Assembly (NCBI RefSeq): GCF_900143545.1
Contig: NZ_FREV01000008.1
Coordinates: forward strand, 1 to 64,000
DNA from: Loktanella sp. Alg231-35
GTDB taxonomy: Bacteria > Pseudomonadota > Alphaproteobacteria > Rhodobacterales > Rhodobacteraceae
Length of the DNA stretch: 64,000 nucleotides
Reading direction: 5' to 3'
Numbering within the stretch: the stretch's first letter is position 1; the number at the start of each line of letters is the position of its first letter. Below, piece after piece: positions 33,337-41,590 of this stretch. Below the pieces are notes generated by a model. It saw only the letters and a program-made list of their open reading frames with translations. It was not told the DNA's origin and did not search any database. Position numbers and translations under genes: made by a program.

Positions 33337-33849
33337 CTATCCTTTGTTTAGTTTGACGGAGTCGGAGATCTGCTGTTCTGCAGTTGAAAACCGGGTGAGT
33401 GTGTGACTTTCTGGATTGGGTTTTGCCGTGCGGACCGTCTCGCACCAACGCTTTAGTCCACGGTTCTCTTGCATCAGAGCAAGCCAGATCAACGGGGCAA
33501 GGCAAACCGCAGATATCAACGCAACGGGCCCAATTAGTTGGACCTTCAAGGTGCATTTGGTTCCACTGCCTTGGCTGGCCACTTTATGGGTCGCCTGCAA
33601 ACGAAAGGCTTTGCCAGAGGTTTCCCAAACAAAGTAACGACCGTCCTCAATCTCTGTCACTGTCCAGACTTTTCTTGATTGCATCGGCTGTTTGATGCTG
33701 GCCTGACTGCCGATCCCAAAGCTTAACTTGTCCAACCGGCGTGCGGTCTGAACTGTTGGTGCCCAATACGGCCAACTGTCGATGTCTGTTGTTTCCTCCC
33801 AGACCTCCTGGATCGGACAGGCGATGAATGTGCTGTGTTTGATCAACAT
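33337..33849 (-). CDS. SRPBCC (START-like) family protein
   Basis: MLIKHSTFIACPIQEVWEET and DIDSWPYWAPTVQTARRLD are typical opening strands of SRPBCC/polyketide-cyclase-like hydrophobic-ligand-binding proteins. GSGTKCTLKVQLIGPVAL fits the later strands. A C-terminal hydrophobic stretch (ISAVCLAPLIWLALM) may anchor it. ATG at 33849 follows GGAGACAACGTAT. It opens the co-directional run of small genes down to EamA. The ligand is unknown. Confidence 0.7.
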   Translation of the reverse strand: MLIKHSTFIACPIQEVWEETTDIDSWPYWAPTVQTARRLDKLSFGIGSQASIKQPMQSRKVWTVTEIEDGRYFVWETSGKAFRLQATHKVASQGSGTKCTLKVQLIGPVALISAVCLAPLIWLALMQENRGLKRWCETVRTAKPNPESHTLTRFSTAEQQISDSVKLNKG

Positions 33850-33910
33850 ATACGTTGTCTCCTGGTTGGGTGCGGTCTGTTGGGCAGCTGGAACTGGGCG
33901 CTCGCGCCGG

Positions 33911-35323
33911 TCATGCTGCTCTCCATGCTCGATAGATGCGCGGCAGGGACCAGCGCGTGTGCGCTGCTGATTGGGCGAGGCGCACCAATGTCAAAAGCGT
34001 TGTCAGAACCATTCCAAACAATAAACCGGTCCAAACGCCTGTGATCCCCATCTGCTCAACTTCACAAAGATAGATGCCCAAAGGCGCGCCGATGACCCAG
34101 TTACCGGCGATGGTGAACAGCATGGGCGCGCGCGTGTCTTTGCGCCCGCGCAAAATGCCAGCCGCGGCCAGACAGGGGCTCTCAAATAGCTCGATGACGC
34201 CAAGCAAAAGCAGAAGTCCCGCCGCAAGACTAGCCGTGGCACCGAATTGACCGGCTCCGAGGAATGCCGTGGCAAGTGGGTCGGCTCCCGCGGCCAAACA
34301 TGCAAACAACAAAACGCCTCCAGCCAAACCCAGCCAGATACTGGACCGTATGACCGAATGTTGCAGCGCTTGATCGCCCAGTGTTTCGGCGCGCGCCATG
34401 CGCACCATCGCGGCTTGAAGAAGTGCCATGGGGATTGCATAGGCCACGCCCGCGACCCTTAGTACCAGAACATGTGCAGCGGCCTCGGCAGCTCCGAGCG
34501 TCGCGGCATAGATTGTGGCGCCAAGGTAGACACCGACCTCGGCGACAGCTGTGATGCCGATTGGCAGCCCGACCCGTAGTACGGCGAACAGCTCGCTCCA
34601 ATCAAACCGAATGGTTTCTGACTTCGTCGTCTTAACCCGACCGATGACAACCATCACGACAAGGATTGTCGAAGCGACCAAAAATGACGAAACGCCTGCG
34701 CCAGTCACACCAAGTGCTGGCACCGGGCCGACGCCCACCATCAGAGCATAATTGAAGCCTGCATTCAGGGGCAGCATGACAAGCGTGACACAAAGAAAAA
34801 CACGTGGCCGCTCTGCGGCGGTCAGCATTGTCCGATAGAGAACCACGCCCAGCATTGGAAGTAATGTCACCGCCATCGCCTGAGTATAGCCACGCCCGTG
34901 GTCCAGAAGCGCGGGATCGATACCCATCGGGCGCAACCAGTCTGGGGCGCTCCAAACGATTGGCACCAGAAGGGCGGCGACAAGCAGCGCTCCAACCCAG
35001 CCGATCCTTTGCAAGCGGACTTGTGCGTTTGCGTCGGCGCGGACGACAGCAGCTGTGTAGAAAGGGGCGAGGCCGCCAAGAATACCGGCCCCGAAGTAGT
35101 AGAGGATGGAGTAAAGATCGCTGCCGACTGCAACGGCTGCCAAAGCCTCGGCACCGAACAGTCGCGCGACCATGGCCGCATCGGTAACGCTCATCCCCAT
35201 CGAGACAAGCGCGATTGCGGCGATCGGCGTCGCCAACCGAAGAAGCGACCGTGCCTCTGCAAATCTGGCGGCGCCTTTTGCGGCATTAGCGGGGAGCGCA
35301 TGTGATATGTCGAAGGAATTCAT
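33911..35323 (-). CDS. MATE-family multidrug/Na+ efflux transporter
   Basis: I start at ATG 35323 (MNSFDISHALPANAAKG), giving 470 residues, the usual MATE size; the longer frame to 35551 is antisense to the next gene. Two six-helix halves are visible: LLRLATPIAAIALVSMGMSV begins the first and ELFAVLRVGLPIGITAVAEV the second. A-x-G-I-L-x-G-x-K-D (AAGILRGRKDTRAP) marks the last part. It exports cationic or organic compounds in exchange for Na+ or H+. Confidence 0.85.
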   Translation of the reverse strand: MNSFDISHALPANAAKGAARFAEARSLLRLATPIAAIALVSMGMSVTDAAMVARLFGAEALAAVAVGSDLYSILYYFGAGILGGLAPFYTAAVVRADANAQVRLQRIGWVGALLVAALLVPIVWSAPDWLRPMGIDPALLDHGRGYTQAMAVTLLPMLGVVLYRTMLTAAERPRVFLCVTLVMLPLNAGFNYALMVGVGPVPALGVTGAGVSSFLVASTILVVMVVIGRVKTTKSETIRFDWSELFAVLRVGLPIGITAVAEVGVYLGATIYAATLGAAEAAAHVLVLRVAGVAYAIPMALLQAAMVRMARAETLGDQALQHSVIRSSIWLGLAGGVLLFACLAAGADPLATAFLGAGQFGATASLAAGLLLLLGVIELFESPCLAAAGILRGRKDTRAPMLFTIAGNWVIGAPLGIYLCEVEQMGITGVWTGLLFGMVLTTLLTLVRLAQSAAHTRWSLPRIYRAWRAA

Positions 35324-35504
35324 GATGATACCGAAGAATGAAGCTGTAGCCCCTGTCCAATGTCGGGCTGCGCCAAGGTGAATATGAATGCAGTTGTGGG
35401 AGTCGGCGGGCAGATTTGCGCGCCGACTTGTAAGTTCACGAAGGTCCAAGGACGGTTTCTTGATCCAAGACACCAGTACCGCCACAGTGGCATTTGGGAT
35501 CTGG

Positions 35505-36053
35505 CTAGGACGCGTCCTGCTGCTGCCCAAGTTCGATCTGCAGGCGCACACCGTAGCCGTCGCTCATACCAAGCATGACTTGGCTGATCTCGGCTGGTGC
35601 ATCCGCATAGTCGCCTGTGCCGCCGGTGACAGCGCGTGTGACAGCGACGTCAACATCTGCCAGTTCGGGGCCGTGAGTGATCAGGAGATCACCGTCGGTG
35701 AACTGGATGATCTGGCGCGTGATGACGATTGTGCCGGATTCAGTGCGCATGCCATCGCCCACTAGGTAGCCGTCGCAAGTCCAGGTACCGATCACGAAGT
35801 CCGGAAATGCAGGTTTTCCGTTGGGAAGAGTGCCTTCGAGGCCGCCATCCAGCGTCCCAGCCGGATAGACGTACCCTTGGGTAATGAATGCGTTGCCATA
35901 GGCAGGCATTCCGTCATCGAAGACCGGTGCTTCGGCGAAGGCAAAACGGCTGATGTCTTCGGCCACGTCAAAAGACGTCAGCATTCCATCAGCCTGCGCA
36001 GAAAACGCGGTCGAGGCCAACGCCGCAGCAAGAGTGAATTTGTGGGGTTTCAT
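35505..36053 (-). CDS. secreted allene-oxide-cyclase-barrel-like protein
   Basis: The signal peptide MKPHKFTLAAALASTAFSAQ has AAGGAAA upstream. The body is beta-rich: AFITQGYVYPAGTLDGG, GTWTCDGYLVGDGM, IITRQ-like strands, and VTRAVTGGTGDYADAPAEIS. The last of these is the G-G-T-G-x-Y pattern of allene oxide cyclase/dirigent-like barrels. Such bacterial secreted barrels have no proven enzyme activity. It is probably a periplasmic binding or protective protein. Confidence 0.65.
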   Translation of the reverse strand: MKPHKFTLAAALASTAFSAQADGMLTSFDVAEDISRFAFAEAPVFDDGMPAYGNAFITQGYVYPAGTLDGGLEGTLPNGKPAFPDFVIGTWTCDGYLVGDGMRTESGTIVITRQIIQFTDGDLLITHGPELADVDVAVTRAVTGGTGDYADAPAEISQVMLGMSDGYGVRLQIELGQQQDAS

Positions 36054-36173
36054 TGAGTTTCCTTTTTCGATTCAAGTTTGGGTTTGCGGTTGTGCCGTTT
36101 TGGCACGTCGCTTGGTGTCGGCCCGCCTGTAAGGCGAGCCGATAATCTTTAAAAATGTCGCTTGTCAGAGTGA

Positions 36174-36377
36174 TTAGAGGCCGTAAGGGCCAGGACTGGT
36201 CTGATGCGTGACCAGGTCTTCGAACCCGATGTCGCGCAGGACATGATTGGGGAGCTGGGTAAGACGCCTCAGTTCTTGGCGGTGCCGTCGATCAGCCCGA
36301 TAAATTCGCATCCGATGGCGCAAGGCCACGAGAAAACGGGAGGGTGCGTCGACGCGTGATTTCAATGTCAGTTCCAT
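36174..36377 (-). CDS. DUF1127 family small protein
   Basis: The 67-residue basic protein contains YRADRRHRQELRRLTQLPNH, then VLRDIGFEDL, the classic DUF1127 pattern (Arg-rich helix, then L-x-D-I-G). Family members are small, abundant regulators of RNA turnover and phosphate or stress metabolism in alphaproteobacteria. ATG follows AAAGGATTAACC. A second, shorter relative lies at 37215. Confidence 0.8.
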   Translation of the reverse strand: MELTLKSRVDAPSRFLVALRHRMRIYRADRRHRQELRRLTQLPNHVLRDIGFEDLVTHQTSPGPYGL

Positions 36378-36428
36378 GGTTAATCCTTTGATGTGTAGCG
36401 AACGCTCGGATGCGCCCGGTTAAATTGG

Positions 36429-37178
36429 TCAATCGCGAAGTCTTGCCCGGTGTTTCGAGCCGTTACGCAGGCGCGGCACCAGCATCGGCACGCGATGGCG
36501 GTAGGCCGCGTAATCGTCGCCAAACTCGCGAAGGAGGGCGCGTTCTTCGAATTGCAGGCCAATCAGGATGTAGGCGAGCATGACGACAGCAAAGAGCAGA
36601 CCCCCGACGGTCATCTCGGGCACCGAGAAGACGACAAGCAGGATCCCCAGCTGCAAGGGGTGGCGCACAATTCTGTAGGGCAGTGGCGTGCGAAAACGTG
36701 AGGTAGAGGCAGAGGTGTCGTTCAGATTGCACCAGGCCTGACGCAGTCCGGTGAACTCGAAATGGTCGAGTGCGAAGGTTGACACGACGATCAGAACTAC
36801 CCCGCTGAAGAAGACGGACAGCAGTACGACCTGAGCAATGCCATCGGCGCGCCAAACCACATCCGGTATCGACTGCCAAAACAGCATAATCACTGCCAAC
36901 AGGACCGAAGATTGCAGAACGTATGTTGCGCGTTCAGCGGACTTTGGAATGATCTTGGTCCATTGCCGCTTGAACGCTGAACGCGCCATTACGCTGTGTA
37001 CCAATCCGAAGAGCGAGATCAGAAGAATGTTGATCGCGGCTGCCTGAGGCAAAGGTGAGCCAGTATTCGCCGTACGGATTGAACCGAAATCAAGCAGAAA
37101 TGCCATAAGCCAAACAAAAACGGCCAGGAAGGCGACATATGACGCAATGGCATAGGCCATAATGAGGATGCGGAGCAT
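36429..37178 (-). CDS. mddA: MddA-like methanethiol S-methyltransferase (NnrU/ICMT-type membrane methyltransferase)
   Basis: Start at 37178 (MLRILIMAYAIASYVAFLAV) has GGAG six bases upstream; ATG at 37190 is possible. The 249-residue protein has 5-6 membrane helices. Signatures are LFGLVHSVMARSAFKRQWTK, AERATYVLQSSVLLAVIMLF, YRIVRHPLQLGI and FEERALLREFGDDYAAYRHR. These match MddA proteins, which methylate methanethiol to dimethylsulfide using SAM. The C-terminal half is the isoprenylcysteine-methyltransferase-like SAM site (RHP...EE). Two homocysteine methyltransferase genes nearby suggest a sulfur-methyl context. A broader NnrU-type methyltransferase remains possible. Confidence 0.65.
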   Translation of the reverse strand: MLRILIMAYAIASYVAFLAVFVWLMAFLLDFGSIRTANTGSPLPQAAAINILLISLFGLVHSVMARSAFKRQWTKIIPKSAERATYVLQSSVLLAVIMLFWQSIPDVVWRADGIAQVVLLSVFFSGVVLIVVSTFALDHFEFTGLRQAWCNLNDTSASTSRFRTPLPYRIVRHPLQLGILLVVFSVPEMTVGGLLFAVVMLAYILIGLQFEERALLREFGDDYAAYRHRVPMLVPRLRNGSKHRARLRD

Positions 37179-37214
37179 GATGCTCTCCATTTTAATTATT
37201 TCAGCGGCTTGGCT

Positions 37215-37385
37215 CTAGATTTTCGTAGATTGCCAAGCGCGCAGTTGAGATTTCGGTCGCGCCGGTGGGAAACCCAATTCGGTCAATGCCTGGGCATCCA
37301 AATACCTGGTCAGTGCCGCGAACTTTTTGCGGGCGGTCCAGTTGTCACGAAATCGGCGGAGCGAGTCACCAAGCAGATGGGTCAT
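37215..37385 (-). CDS. short DUF1127-like protein, 56 aa
   Basis: ATG at 37385 has a perfect AAGGAG; the earlier in-frame start at 37412 would overlap the upstream gene. The peptide THLLGDSLRRFRDNWTARKK, then FAALTRYLDAQALTELGF, follows the DUF1127 plan with the final L-x-E-L-G-F in place of L-x-D-I-G. It lies directly behind the homocysteine methyltransferase gene and ahead of mddA on one strand. Confidence 0.6.
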   Translation of the reverse strand: MTHLLGDSLRRFRDNWTARKKFAALTRYLDAQALTELGFPPARPKSQLRAWQSTKI

Positions 37386-37401
37386 TGCATTTCTCCTTTG
37401 A

Positions 37402-38346
37402 TCAGTCGGCATGCAGCGCGTCGCAGATATTTGCGATGTGCCGATGGTCGGTGCCGCAACACCCCCCGAAAACGTTTAGATTGGGCAAAAGGCGCGTGAT
37501 TTCGGAATATTGCTGAGCAAGTTCGCTCGGGTTTCCGTCATCCAGTTCGGCGCTCCCGTCGAGTTCCGCGTGGGACATGCGTGACGCATTGCAACGCAGC
37601 CCTTGGATGCGTTGCACCCAGTCCCCACCTTGCTCCAACATGTCGCTAAAGTGGTCCGGGTGGGCACAATTGATCATGTAGTAAGCCGGCTTACGAACAC
37701 AGCTCGCGTCGACTTCTGCAATTGCGTCAGCCAGCGTTTCGCCTGTGGGCAGGCGTCCGTCAGTCTCCAATGTAAAACTGATCACGCTGGGAAGATCGCG
37801 ATCAGCAGCCGCCCGCGCAATGCCAATTGCTTCGGGCGTGTTTGTGATGGTGATTGCGGACACCATATCTACGCCATTGTCTGCAAACACGCCGACCTGA
37901 AACGCGTGATACTCTTCAGCGTCGCTTGCGGTCATGATGCTTAACGGGTCATACCCATCGCCGCGCGGACCGATCACACCGTTGACGATGACGTTGGCAC
38001 CTTGTCCGAATTCCCGACGAAGCCCGTGGGCAAACGTTACGGCCTCACGGTTAATCTCGACGTGATCGCCTTTGGCATAGCCAAGCAGGTCTAGCCAATC
38101 AGGGCTAGACCGCCACGTATTGGTGTCGAGGATGAAACCAGCATCGTGTTGGCGGGCCGTTTCCATGAGCGGGGCTATATACTCCTTGATCGCAGCGCGG
38201 CCATCTTCGGTGCGGAGCATCGGAAAAAATGCAAAGTGGGGCATGTCGTAGCCCTTGTGGAACAACATTGAGGTTTCAAAACCGGCCTCTGTCACAAATG
38301 TCCGATCGGTCTGGTGCGGCAGTTTTTGGCCGTTTGTCGTAGTCAT
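37402..38346 (-). CDS. homocysteine S-methyltransferase family protein (paralogue 1)
   Basis: The 314-residue TIM-barrel protein has the zinc-binding cysteines of the family: YYMINCAHPDHF (Cys near 222) and VFGGCCGTDHRHI (paired Cys near 295). The opening QTDRTFVTEAGFETSMLF fits the start of BHMT/MmuM enzymes. They transfer a methyl group from donors such as S-methylmethionine, dimethylsulfoniopropionate-type sulfonium compounds or betaines to homocysteine. The real donor here is unknown. It is transcribed divergently from the regulator gene at 38449, with a ~100-bp shared promoter region. Confidence 0.85.
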   Translation of the reverse strand: MTTTNGQKLPHQTDRTFVTEAGFETSMLFHKGYDMPHFAFFPMLRTEDGRAAIKEYIAPLMETARQHDAGFILDTNTWRSSPDWLDLLGYAKGDHVEINREAVTFAHGLRREFGQGANVIVNGVIGPRGDGYDPLSIMTASDAEEYHAFQVGVFADNGVDMVSAITITNTPEAIGIARAAADRDLPSVISFTLETDGRLPTGETLADAIAEVDASCVRKPAYYMINCAHPDHFSDMLEQGGDWVQRIQGLRCNASRMSHAELDGSAELDDGNPSELAQQYSEITRLLPNLNVFGGCCGTDHRHIANICDALHAD

Positions 38347-38448
38347 ATCTTGCTCTCCGGTCTGATTGAGTTGAGACCGTTGTGACGGTTGACCGTGTGC
38401 ACCAGCGTTGTAACGAGCGTTGGAATTGCGTAGAATTTCCGTTGAATT

Positions 38449-40086
38449 ATGAGCTTTTTTAGAAGAATGACCTCTATTTTACACATGTCTCTATTGGGTG
38501 AGCTGACAGTGACTGCAGACAGCGGTGAGATCGCTTTGCCTGCATCGCGAAAGACGCGCGCTTTGCTCGGCTATCTAGCAGCAACAGGACGACCAATCCG
38601 CCGCGAGCGTCTTTGCGAGTTGTTTTGGGACCTGCCTGACGATCCGCGAGCGTCGCTTCGCTGGGCACTTAGCAAGGTCCGCAAAATTGTCGATAGAGAC
38701 GGCATAAGGCGCATCATTGCCGATCGAGAGCGGGTCACGCTTGCGCTGGACGACTTCCATGTTGAACTGCGCCATATCTGGGTCAGGTTGCACGATGATC
38801 CACCGTTTATTCCGCCGTCCGAGCTTCGCGATATGGCTGAATTATTTGAACGTCCATTTCTGGATGGGCTGGAGAGTACGGGGACTGAAATCTTCCAGCA
38901 TTGGATTGTCTCAGAACGAGAAAATGTGCGGCTGATGCACCTCAATGTTCTGCGGCGGTTGGCGTTGCATCCAGAACTATCCCACGAGGAACGTGTGATG
39001 TGGGCTAGGCGGTGGCAGGACGAGACACCGGTTGAGGAAGAAGCTGCGCGCAGCTTGATAAAGGCGCTGGCCATGTCCGGTCGACTTGAAGAAGCGCGCG
39101 AGTCTGACGCGAGCTTTCATGTATCTGCAAAGGAGGCAGGACTGCCTGCGGTCGGATCGCTTCTGCCTGATTTGCAAGAGCTATCAGATGAGGCCACCGC
39201 CGTGGAACGCCCCGCTGAAACCACACCAAGTCGCATGTTGCGCAAGCAGAAGATCGGTTTCTGTCGGGCCCGTGATGGCGCACGCATTGCCTATGCAACG
39301 GTTGGAGACGGACCACCGCTGGTCAAAGCAGCCAATTGGTTGAACCACCTAGAGCTTGATTGGAACAGCCCGATCTGGGGGCCCACATTCGCCGCCTGTG
39401 CGAATGAAAGGACCTTCATACGTTATGATGAACGCGGTAATGGTCTTTCAGACTGGAACGTGAATGACATCGGTTTTGAAGCCTTTGTGCGTGATCTGGA
39501 AACTGTCGTTGATGCGCTTGGACTTGAACGGTTTCCGCTTTTGGGCATCTCGCAGGGATGCGCGGTTTCAATCGAATATGCCGTGCGCCATCCTGAACGG
39601 GTTTCCGGGCTTATCCTCATAGGAGGTTATGCGACCGGGTGGCGTATTGGGGCCAGCGCTGAGGAACAAGCGCGTCGTGAAGCCGTCTTGACGCTCACGC
39701 AGCACGGTTGGGGGACGTCGAACCCAGCTTATCGGCACATATTTTCGCAAACGTTCATGCCCGATTCAAACCTGCAAGACCTGGAGTGGTTCGATGAGTT
39801 TCAACGACAGACGACTTCGCCCGAAAACGCAGTTCGTTTTCAAGAAGCCTTCGGTCATATTGATGTGCGTGAGAGCCTTCGCAAAGTTGGCGCGCCCACC
39901 ATTGTTTTCCACGCCCGCGACGATCAGCGAATTTCAATCAATCAAGGACGTGAACTTGCCGCTGGCATTCCCGACGCTGAATTTGTTCCCTTGGAAAGTA
40001 AGAACCACATCCTGCTTGGGCATGAACCTGCGTGGTTGAGATGCGTTGAGGAAACCGTGGCCTTTTTAGAGAAGCACGGAATTTAG
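38449..40086 (+). CDS. BTAD/SARP-like regulator fused to an alpha/beta-hydrolase
   Basis: Residues ~13-105 are an OmpR-like winged helix (MSLLGELTV..., RKTRALLGYLAATGRPIRRE, SLRWALSKVRKIV). Residues ~110-245 are a BTAD-type helical domain. Residues ~268-545 are an alpha/beta-hydrolase with nucleophile S368 (PLLGISQGCAVS), an acid in FHARDDQR and His in KNHILLGHEP. Starts at 38467 or 38485 are also possible; none has a good ribosome-binding site. The hydrolase domain may act as a ligand sensor. It lies between the two homocysteine methyltransferase genes and divergent from the first, so it is a good candidate for their regulator (inference). Confidence 0.8.
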   Translation: MSFFRRMTSILHMSLLGELTVTADSGEIALPASRKTRALLGYLAATGRPIRRERLCELFWDLPDDPRASLRWALSKVRKIVDRDGIRRIIADRERVTLALDDFHVELRHIWVRLHDDPPFIPPSELRDMAELFERPFLDGLESTGTEIFQHWIVSERENVRLMHLNVLRRLALHPELSHEERVMWARRWQDETPVEEEAARSLIKALAMSGRLEEARESDASFHVSAKEAGLPAVGSLLPDLQELSDEATAVERPAETTPSRMLRKQKIGFCRARDGARIAYATVGDGPPLVKAANWLNHLELDWNSPIWGPTFAACANERTFIRYDERGNGLSDWNVNDIGFEAFVRDLETVVDALGLERFPLLGISQGCAVSIEYAVRHPERVSGLILIGGYATGWRIGASAEEQARREAVLTLTQHGWGTSNPAYRHIFSQTFMPDSNLQDLEWFDEFQRQTTSPENAVRFQEAFGHIDVRESLRKVGAPTIVFHARDDQRISINQGRELAAGIPDAEFVPLESKNHILLGHEPAWLRCVEETVAFLEKHGI

Positions 40087-40199
40087 ATGAGGGACCAGTA
40101 TTTTTGCTGCCTCATTTTCTGGCCGACCCCTTTGTTGCCGCGCAAGTGGAGCTAGGGTTGAGGTACTGTGAAATACGCCAAGGACACGAGGGAACATAG

Positions 40200-40523
40200 A
40201 TGAACGACGAGATAGATTGGCTCCGTGTGAATACGGCAAGGGAATTTCGTGAATGCGTCACGGGAAGGGTTCTGACCGGAGACGGCCTGAAATTCATCAT
40301 CTCGCCCGACGGCAAAATTTCTGGCACAGCCGGTGGCAAGAGTTTTTCTGGAGCATGGGTATGGCGTGACGGTTTTTTCTGTCGAACCGCCGAGCTTGAA
40401 GGAGAGGACCTCGGCGCAGACTGTGAAGTAATTGAGGTGGCGAGAGGGCTGATGCGTTATACAAGAGACAAGGGAACTGGGCCTTCGGCCATCGTCGATA
40501 TTGGCGACTTGGTATCGGAATGA
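40200..40523 (+). CDS. small conserved protein, 107 aa, function unknown
   Basis: ATG at 40200 follows GAGGGAACATAG. The stretch GDGLKFIISPDGKISGTAGG, then KSFSGAWVWRDGFFCRTAEL, resembles a family of ~110-residue roseobacter proteins with a G-x-W-x-W-x-D-G-[YF]-[FY]-C-R core, sometimes mislabelled dihydrodipicolinate reductase. It has no catalytic residues I can name. It follows the regulator on the same strand after ~110 bp. Confidence 0.6.
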   Translation: MNDEIDWLRVNTAREFRECVTGRVLTGDGLKFIISPDGKISGTAGGKSFSGAWVWRDGFFCRTAELEGEDLGADCEVIEVARGLMRYTRDKGTGPSAIVDIGDLVSE

Positions 40524-40586
40524 CCTGCGCTCATTCACATCTGGTTTCCTCGCTCGCTTGCGGCCCAGTTTGATGGCGTAAGCTGA

Positions 40587-41531
40587 TCATGTGGCAGCTA
40601 ATAGCGCCCGCCCAATCTTCTCAACATGGACAAAATCCGTGCCGCAACACCCGCCAAATACATTCATTTTTGGGTGCGTAGCCCGGATGTCAACATACTG
40701 CCCCGCCAATTCATCTGGATTGCCTTCTTCCAGATGACCCAACTTGCACAAAGTACCGTGATCCAAAGAGGACGCGTTGGCCCGCAGACCACGGATGCGG
40801 TTTACCCAAGGCTCGTCGGTCAGTTCAGGGCCGAAATCTACAGGATGAGAACAATTAATCATGTAATAAGCGGGCGCTTTGGATGTCGCGGCGTCAACAC
40901 TTTGGATAGCCTGTTCTAGCGTTTCTCCACTTCGAAGCTTGCGATCCTTTTCGATTGTGAATGCTATGATCGAAGGCAACCCTGCTTTGGCTGAGGCCCT
41001 TGCGATACCAATCGCCTCTTCGGTCGTGCTTAGCGTAAGTGCTGTTACGACATCGGCGCCGGCGGTTTTGAATGTCTCTATCTGTTCGCTGTGGTAGCTC
41101 TCGGCACCTTCTGCGCTTAAGCCAAGATTTCTCAAATAGGCATCGCCCTTCGGCCCGATGCAACCGCTTAGAACAGTATCTTCCGTGGCCAGACCGGCCG
41201 CTGCAGCACATTCGCGATAAAGCTCAAGGCATTTGTGGTTCATCTCTGCCAGTCCTTCGGCTGAGTATCCAAGCAACGCCCCCCAGTCCCGACTTGCACG
41301 ATAGGTCAGGCTGTCGAAGATGAAAGGCGTTCCAAGTTCCACTGCAACATGGGCGAAGGCGGCGTAATATTCCCGCAATGCTACGGTCGCCCGTTTGTCG
41401 TTCAGCAGATGGAAGGCGCTGAAATTCGGAAGTTCGAACCCGCGCTTGTACATAAGCCAAGTTTCCGACCCGCCATCGGTCAGGAAAATTTCGTCCGTTT
41501 GATGCGGTAATCGAGGTGATCGCTGCAACAT
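40587..41531 (-). CDS. homocysteine S-methyltransferase family protein (paralogue 2)
   Basis: It has the same length (314 residues) and plan as the protein at 37402: DEIFLTDGGSETWLMYKRGF, YYMINCSHPVDF (zinc Cys) and VFGGCCGTDFVHV (paired zinc Cys). Sequence between the motifs has diverged well beyond a recent duplication. It starts ATG after GGGGAGCAGACG. The two paralogues flank the BTAD-hydrolase regulator. They probably use different methyl donors or respond to different conditions. Confidence 0.85.
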   Translation of the reverse strand: MLQRSPRLPHQTDEIFLTDGGSETWLMYKRGFELPNFSAFHLLNDKRATVALREYYAAFAHVAVELGTPFIFDSLTYRASRDWGALLGYSAEGLAEMNHKCLELYRECAAAAGLATEDTVLSGCIGPKGDAYLRNLGLSAEGAESYHSEQIETFKTAGADVVTALTLSTTEEAIGIARASAKAGLPSIIAFTIEKDRKLRSGETLEQAIQSVDAATSKAPAYYMINCSHPVDFGPELTDEPWVNRIRGLRANASSLDHGTLCKLGHLEEGNPDELAGQYVDIRATHPKMNVFGGCCGTDFVHVEKIGRALLAAT

Positions 41532-41590
41532 CGTCTGCTCCCCTTTTGAAATTCTTACGGAGTTTTTGTTGGTTAGAAGCTACGCAAAAC

